From contig JACPNS010000007.1 in NCBI GenBank assembly GCA_016185345.1, positions 1-46,134 of the forward strand: a DNA stretch of 46,134 bases, in the 5' to 3' direction. This stretch comes from Solirubrobacterales bacterium (GTDB taxonomy: Bacteria > Actinomycetota > Thermoleophilia > Solirubrobacterales > JACPNS01). Shown here in pieces: positions 42,203-46,134 of this stretch. Position 1 is the stretch's first letter; each line of letters opens with the position of its first letter. The notes under the pieces are model-generated. The model saw only the letters and a program-made list of their open reading frames with translations, ran no database searches and was not told the origin of the DNA. A program made the position numbers and the translations under genes.

Positions 42203-42964
42203 ATGAATAAGGGGATTCTCGTATCGCTCGCGGCTCTCGCGATTGCCGGAGCCACAGGTTGCGGATCGTCTGCAGCCGAGAACTCCGACTCGGCGGGCGC
42301 GATTCAGGTGAAGGCACCCGCCCCGCCAGGTGCGACCGCCTGCGCGGCGAACGCACTGCGAACTTCGGCTTCGCCCGACGACCTGGTGCCGAAGCCCGGT
42401 ACGTATGAGTACGCGGTAAAGGGATCCAGAAAGGTCGTCGGATCCAACGGTGAGGCAACACCGTTGCCTACGAGCATCCAGTTCATCGTCACGCCCGAGC
42501 GGAAGTACGGCAACGTCCGCTGCTTCAACGTCCAGCGTCGGTACACGGCGGCGTTGGCCGACACCGCGACCTTTTCTGTACGCGGCGGAGATGTCTACCT
42601 CACTCGCCTTGACACGCAGAACGGCGGGGAGTTCATTTCGGTCACACCCGAGCCGCCGGTATTGTCGCTGAACGGCGCGGAGCAACAATGGAGCGGTGAG
42701 TTCCAGGGTCCGACGAGTGCGAGATACACGGCGGAAATCGTCGGACTTAAGAAACTCCGAGTCGGCGGTAGTTCCCAGCAGGCAGTCGGAATCGAGTCGG
42801 AGACCAAATTCAACGGCGAACTCGACGGCAGCGAGAAGTCTGTCCGCTGGCTCTCGTCACGGGACAACGTGGTGCTGATGGAAACCGTCACACAACGCCG
42901 CACGTTTGGTGTCGACCGGCTTGAGATGTCGTACACGGCACGATTCAAGTCTGGCCCTGGCTGA
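42203..42964 (+). CDS. Putative lipoprotein, unknown function, between kinase and regulator genes
   Basis: A 253-residue exported protein. The N-terminus MNKGILVSLAALAIAGATGC has the shape of a lipoprotein signal with C20 as the lipidated residue. A linker rich in Ala, Ser and Pro leads to a beta-rich domain with two further cysteines (TACAANAL and NVRCFNVQR) that may pair. I do not recognise a family. It is divergent from the sensor kinase (69 bp) and converges with the response regulator (4 nt between stops), so it is enclosed by the two-component pair. It may be its target or an external sensor subunit; that is inference. Confidence 0.7.
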   Translation: MNKGILVSLAALAIAGATGCGSSAAENSDSAGAIQVKAPAPPGATACAANALRTSASPDDLVPKPGTYEYAVKGSRKVVGSNGEATPLPTSIQFIVTPERKYGNVRCFNVQRRYTAALADTATFSVRGGDVYLTRLDTQNGGEFISVTPEPPVLSLNGAEQQWSGEFQGPTSARYTAEIVGLKKLRVGGSSQQAVGIESETKFNGELDGSEKSVRWLSSRDNVVLMETVTQRRTFGVDRLEMSYTARFKSGPG

Positions 42965-42968
42965 GCTC

Positions 42969-43637
42969 CTACTGGAGCTCCAGATACTTCAATACCGCGA
43001 GAACCCGCCGATGGTCGTCGGGTGTCGCCTCGAGGTCGAGTTTGGTGAAAATCGAACTCACATGCTTTTCTGCCGCGCGGGTCGAGATGGTCATGTGTTC
43101 GCCGATCGCGTGATTGGTCCGGCCCTCGGCCATCAATGCGAGCACTTCGAGTTCGCGATCGGACAAGACGTCAAGATCACGCTCACGCGATTTGCGGCCC
43201 AGCATGTGGGAGACGATTTCAGGATCGATGGCCGACCCGCCGCTGGCTACGCGCATCAGTGAGTCCAAGAATTGCGGGACGTCGACGATGCGGTCTTTGA
43301 GCAGGTAGCCGAAACCGGCAGCTCCGTCGAGGAGCGATTCAGATGTCTGAAACATATCGGTGTATTGCGAAACGACGAGAATGGCAGTCTCGGGAAGTTC
43401 TGACTGAATGGTCTTTGCCGCTTCAAGGCCTTCACTGTTGTGGGTCGGAGGCATGCGCACATCGACAATCGCGACGTCGGGCCTGTGGGCGCGCGCCTTG
43501 CGCAGAAGGTCATCGGCGTCCCCAGCCTGCCCGACCACTTCCATCCCGGCGTCCCGCAGGAGGCTCACAATGCCTTCTCGCAAAAGCACAGAGTCGTCTG
43601 CGACGAGCACGCGCAACGGTCGCTTCTTCTTGTTCAT
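42969..43637 (-). CDS. NarL/LuxR-family response regulator
   Basis: A 222-residue regulator. The receiver domain has the acidic pair D14-D15 (VADDSV), phospho-acceptor D59 (AIVDVRMPP) and K114 (LLKDR). The output domain is a LuxR-type HTH (LSDRELEVLALMAEGRTNHAIGEHMTISTRAAEKHVSSIFTKL). ATG 43637 is chosen because the receiver fold begins there; the frame is open upstream to 43733 without family-like sequence. The natural partner is the HisKA_3 kinase encoded at 40346-42133. A perfect 18-bp palindrome about 105 bp upstream could be its own binding site, which is untested. Confidence 0.87.
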   Translation of the reverse strand: MNKKKRPLRVLVADDSVLLREGIVSLLRDAGMEVVGQAGDADDLLRKARAHRPDVAIVDVRMPPTHNSEGLEAAKTIQSELPETAILVVSQYTDMFQTSESLLDGAAGFGYLLKDRIVDVPQFLDSLMRVASGGSAIDPEIVSHMLGRKSRERDLDVLSDRELEVLALMAEGRTNHAIGEHMTISTRAAEKHVSSIFTKLDLEATPDDHRRVLAVLKYLELQ

Positions 43638-43741
43638 CGCTTCAGTGACCCCCCGAGGCCTGACATAAGACTCTCCCGCATACATGCGCCTAATTGTCCC
43701 GGAACGATGAGCCGCTTGTGTTCGGCAAACCACCCGCCCGA

Positions 43742-43759
43742 GGTTCGGTTAACCGAACC
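43742..43759. promoter_or_regulatory. Perfect 18-bp palindrome, candidate operator
   Basis: GGTTCGGTTAACCGAACC is fully self-complementary with no spacer. It lies 105 bp upstream of the response-regulator start and about 115 bp before the IS3 remnant, in otherwise non-coding sequence. NarL-type and TetR-type proteins bind sites of this symmetry. An element end or recombination site is also possible. Confidence 0.5.
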
Positions 43760-43862
43760 ATCGTTCACCAGAAAGCCGAACGCATCGACCGCTCCCTAGA
43801 CCGAAAATGTGCATGCGAAGCTAGCGACCGCATAGCGGGCTTCCGCAGGGGCCAGGCGCCCA

Positions 43863-43905
43863 GCGCGGAGCAATGATCGGAGACTCCCCCCGCATTGCTC
43901 CGCGC
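43863..43905. repeat. 13-bp perfect inverted repeat, 17-nt loop
   Basis: GCGCGGAGCAATG (43863-43875) is the exact reverse complement of CATTGCTCCGCGC (43893-43905). It lies at the 5' boundary of the transposase remnant and includes its apparent ATG at 43873. It could be a transcription-blocking hairpin at an element edge or a mobile-element end. No T-run follows. Confidence 0.6.
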
Positions 43906-44376
43906 GGCGCGTGTTTGTCGTCGGCCGGAGGACTCGCCGGGACTTGGTTAACAAGGGAAGGCAAGGTCTATTGCTGCGCCGTGCTCGACGCATTCAGCCG
44001 CAAGATCGTCGGGTGGTCGATCGACAGCTCGCAGACGACAGCGCTCGTCACCAACGCACTTGGAATGGCCGTTGGCGAACGCAACCCAGGCGTCGGCTCG
44101 ATAATTCACAGCCACAAGGTCAAGAACGCAGGTCTCGCTCCGTCCATGGGCTCTGTCGGATCGGCCCATGACAACGCAATGATGGAGTCGTTCTGGGCTC
44201 GCATGCAGGTCGAGCTGCTCAACCGCAAACGATGGAAGACGAGGATCGAACTAGCAACGGCCATTCACGACTACATCGAGCTCTTTCACAACACCAAGCG
44301 CCGGCACAGCGCTCTCAATATGCTGACGCCGGCTGAGTTCGAAACTCAACACCAATCAAACCAACTGGCTGCTTGA
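43873..44376 (+). pseudogene. Decayed IS3-family transposase (OrfB) remnant
   Basis: The frame encodes the C-terminal integrase-core part of an IS3-family OrfB: TREGKVYCCAVLDAFSRKIV, ALVTNALGMAVGERNPG, SVGSAHDNAMMESFWARMQ, YIELFHNTKRRHSALNMLTP. The N-terminus before TREGK is unrelated sequence. The first catalytic Asp (normally in W-x-T-D-I-T) is gone. A second in-frame deletion of about a dozen codons after GSIIHS removes the second Asp; here the text jumps to HKVKNAGLAPSMGS. Only the Glu of DDE (MMESFW) remains, so it cannot be active. Confidence 0.85.
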
Positions 44377-44390
44377 TTCTCGAATAGCGA

Positions 44391-44410
44391 GTCCACCAAA
44401 GCCGGGGCAG
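44391..44410 (+). repeat. Probable right end of the IS3 remnant
   Basis: GTCCACCAAAGCCGGGGCAG follows the transposase stop (44374-44376) by 14 nt and resembles terminal repeats of this IS3 branch (from memory, not searched). I found no matching left end between 43638 and 43900, consistent with loss of the 5' part. Confidence 0.45.
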
Positions 44411-44421
44411 ATCATATTCTT

Positions 44422-45141
44422 ATGATCTATAAGAGAGATCAGCGAGCCATTGAACCTATGGGACAACCGAGAATGACCAGTCGACTGCGAGATCGTGTTT
44501 CCGAAAATTCGCCCAGCGCTAAGGAGCACGCTGCGATGTTGCCCTCCTCAGCTCCGCTTGACGACAAGATATGGGCGCTGGCCGAACTCTCCCGGATGAA
44601 CGCGGTCGAGTCCTGCGGCGCCGTGCTGATGTGCACGACCGACAGCGATCCTGTACTGAGGCGGTGCGCTGTGCGTGCACTGGTTGAAATGGATTGCAAA
44701 CAGGCCCCGTCAGCGCTAACGAATGCTCTGAAGGACAGCTCATCCGCAGTGCGTGCGGCTGCGGCACGCTACTCCCGTCACAGCGCGGACACTGCGGTCC
44801 TTGCCGCCTTAAGCTTCGCTGCCTCGTCCGATTCTGATCAGACGGTACGCACTGAGGCGGTTCAGGCGCTGGGTTATTCGCAGGATCGATCGGCCTATTC
44901 GGTCGTGGTTGGGAGTCTCGGCGACCACGTCCGACTCGTTCGGCTCGCCGCCGCGAAGACAGCCCTGCGGATGGACAGCGCCGCGGCTCGGCCCGTGGTA
45001 CGCGCCGCCGCGACGAACGCGAGCTTGGTCGAGAAGCTACTTCTCAGGTGGTTTCTCGTGCGTGACAAGATTCGACTGACGCATCTGTGGAACGGGGTCA
45101 AGACGTTCGGGAGGGCGTTGTTCGACTATTTCTTGCCGTAG
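44422..45141 (+). CDS. HEAT-repeat protein
   Basis: A 239-residue helical-repeat protein. Several HEAT-like units can be read: DDKIWALAELSRMNAVESCGAVL, DPVLRRCAVRALVEMDCKQA, SSAVRAAAARYSRHSADTAVL, QTVRTEAVQALGYSQDRSAY and HVRLVRLAAAKTALRMDSAA. HEAT solenoids bind other proteins; no enzyme motif is seen. The C-terminus is aromatic/hydrophobic (FGRALFDYFLP) and may touch the membrane. ATG 44422 is the longest start and lies just behind the IS end; ATG 44458 or 44473 may be the true one, since the first residues are not repeat-like. A TATAAG box at 44427 would suit the later starts. Confidence 0.65.
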   Translation: MIYKRDQRAIEPMGQPRMTSRLRDRVSENSPSAKEHAAMLPSSAPLDDKIWALAELSRMNAVESCGAVLMCTTDSDPVLRRCAVRALVEMDCKQAPSALTNALKDSSSAVRAAAARYSRHSADTAVLAALSFAASSDSDQTVRTEAVQALGYSQDRSAYSVVVGSLGDHVRLVRLAAAKTALRMDSAAARPVVRAAATNASLVEKLLLRWFLVRDKIRLTHLWNGVKTFGRALFDYFLP

Positions 45142-45146
45142 TGGAC

Positions 45147-46000
45147 ATGTTTCGCCTGCCGCATTGGGCGTTGGCGCAAGCGTGCACTCAGTTCTACCAC
45201 GATGACACGGCAGGCCGACTAGGAATCGTTCAGAACAACACGTTCGACAGCGCCGACCGCCTGACCAACTCCGGCTACGCCTACGACGCCTTCGGCCGCA
45301 TCACCTCGGCCCCAGGCGCAGACACCGGCGGCACAAGCGCCTTCACCGCGAGCTACTACGTAAACGACCTCGCCAGGTCGATCACCCAGGACGGCGTAAC
45401 CCAAACACTCGATCTTGACCCGATGCAGCGCATGTCGGTTAAGACCACGACCTCCTCCGGGCCAACGACGACCGAGAGCTACGCCTACGCGGGCGACTCA
45501 GATTCCCCGGCCTTCACGCAGAAGGGCGCCGCCTGGAACCGCACCGTCCTGGGCATCGGCGGAGCTGAAGCCGTGCAGGACTCAGCCACCGGCGTGAAGC
45601 TGCTGATCCAGAACCTCCGCGGGGACGTTGTGGCGCAGAGCACGACTGCCGGGACCTTGAGCAACTTCTCGCGCGTGGACGAGTTCGGCGTTCCCAAGGC
45701 TGCGCTTCCGGCTGGAACGAAGTATGCGTTCCATGGGTCCAAGCAGCGCGAGGCGCTGACTGGTGGCGGGATGGTTGCGATGGGGGTGCGGCTGTATCAG
45801 CCGCAGATGGGACGGTTCTTGCAGGTTGATCCGGTGCGTGGGGGGACGGCCAATCCTTATGAGTACCCGAGCGATCCTGTCAACTCTCAGGACCTTGACG
45901 GCAAGCGCAGGGCCCGAGTGCGCGTGAGCCTCGGCAAAGAGCGCACGAAAAAGCTGATTCGCAACCTCAAGGCGGAAGCGCGGAGGTTGCGCGACCTAGC
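45147..46000 (+). pseudogene. RHS-repeat core 3' fragment, interrupted by an IS481-family element
   Basis: The frame shows YD repeats (YAYDAFGRITSAPG) and the RHS core signature near the C-terminus: MGVRLYQPQMGRFLQVDPV, then GTANPYEYPSDPVNSQDLDG, after which the variable toxin tip begins (KRRARVRVSLGKERTKKL). The N-terminal bulk of an RHS protein is absent; the frame begins near the end of the HEAT gene (ATG 45147, or GTG 45087 overlapping it). At 46001 the reading frame enters an IS element and stops at 46034 with ten codons of IS sequence. It is thus cut at both ends and almost certainly non-functional. Confidence 0.8.
45995..46000. other. IS481-type target hexamer CCTAGC
   Basis: CCTAGC matches the NCTAGN target that IS481 of Bordetella duplicates on insertion, and it directly abuts the element end beginning TGTAAGACCC at 46001. 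Its TAG (minus strand, 45998-45996) is the stop codon of the transposase frame. The second copy would lie at the far end, outside the window. Confidence 0.65.
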
Positions 46001-46134
46001 TGTAAGACCCGAGCACGTTGTTCCTCTCAAATAGCCTCACGCCGGGCGGCTTGCGACCGAGAGATCGGTGTGGTCTCTCAAAGTTATAGAACTCAAGCCA
46101 GCCAGCAAGCGCCGCCGTGCGCTCAGCTGAGCTG
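45996..46134 (-). CDS. IS481-family transposase, C-terminal part
   Basis: Read on the minus strand from the window edge, the frame gives WLEFYNFERPHRSLGRKPPG and ends LFERNNVLGSYS. This is the W-x-x-x-YN-x-x-RPH-x-SLG tail of the DDE integrase core and the NNVLGxY ending usual for IS481 transposases. The stop codon TAG is supplied by the target-site hexamer just outside the element end. The DDE residues lie outside the window, so activity cannot be judged. Confidence 0.82.
   Translation of the reverse strand, partial: SSAERTAALAGWLEFYNFERPHRSLGRKPPGVRLFERNNVLGSYS
46001..46134 (-). mobile_element. IS481-family insertion sequence, 3' end, runs off right edge
   Basis: The element end starts TGTAAGACCCGAGCACGTTG. 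The minus strand carries the transposase C-terminus. The insertion interrupts the RHS fragment within its C-terminal tip region. Confidence 0.75.

Overview
The window looks like a chromosomal segment from a GC-rich actinobacterium. Large secreted Ser/Thr/Asn-rich proteins with lysine-rich tails, and repeated TAnnnT boxes directly in front of start codons, fit Thermoleophilia/Solirubrobacterales best. That placement is inference from gene style; there is no rRNA or marker gene here. I see no tRNA, rRNA or CRISPR array.

Layout. (1) 1-192: an RHS/YD-repeat fragment running off the left edge on the minus strand. (2) 253-8031: a surface-polymer block. It holds an anchored FlgD-Ig-like/DMFase-like protein, an O-antigen ligase/polymerase-like protein and a Wzx-type flippase, then a three-gene set: CDP-alcohol phosphotransferase, NTP transferase and an archaeal-type sn-glycerol-1-phosphate dehydrogenase. 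(3) 8348-24973: one 5,541-residue secreted protein made of about 24 related half-modules (12 A/B pairs) with a very basic C-terminus, closed by a strong bidirectional hairpin. (4) 25043-31036: three glycosyltransferases, a small membrane protein, a secreted protein, an HTH-nucleotidyltransferase (MNT) antitoxin-like gene with a damaged partner, and a phosphoglycosyl transferase that would start glycan synthesis on a polyprenyl carrier. (5) 31041-34567: alpha/beta hydrolase, enolase-superfamily protein, cupredoxin lipoprotein and a ring-cleaving-dioxygenase-like VOC protein. (6) 34761-43637: a single-module relative of the giant protein with a membrane/coiled-coil partner, a MacB/LolD-type ABC transporter, a squalene/phytoene synthase-family enzyme, a sensor kinase, a lipoprotein and a NarL-type response regulator. 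(7) 43638-46134: a scrap zone with perfect palindromes, a decayed IS3-family transposase, a HEAT-repeat protein, an RHS 3' fragment and an IS481-family element inserted into that RHS gene.

How the genes may work together (inference): the phosphoglycosyl transferase, glycosyltransferases, flippase and polymerase-like protein make up most of a Wzx/Wzy-type surface glycan pathway. The G1P dehydrogenase, NTP transferase and CDP-alcohol phosphotransferase could add a glycerol-phosphate group of archaeal stereochemistry to that polymer or to a lipid. The giant basic-tailed secreted protein may sit on the resulting anionic surface. The two-component system, lipoprotein and MacB-like transporter look like a separate envelope-stress or export island.

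About half of the first-in-unit genes carry TAnnnT or GATAAT 4-10 nt before ATG/GTG, which points to widespread leaderless transcription.
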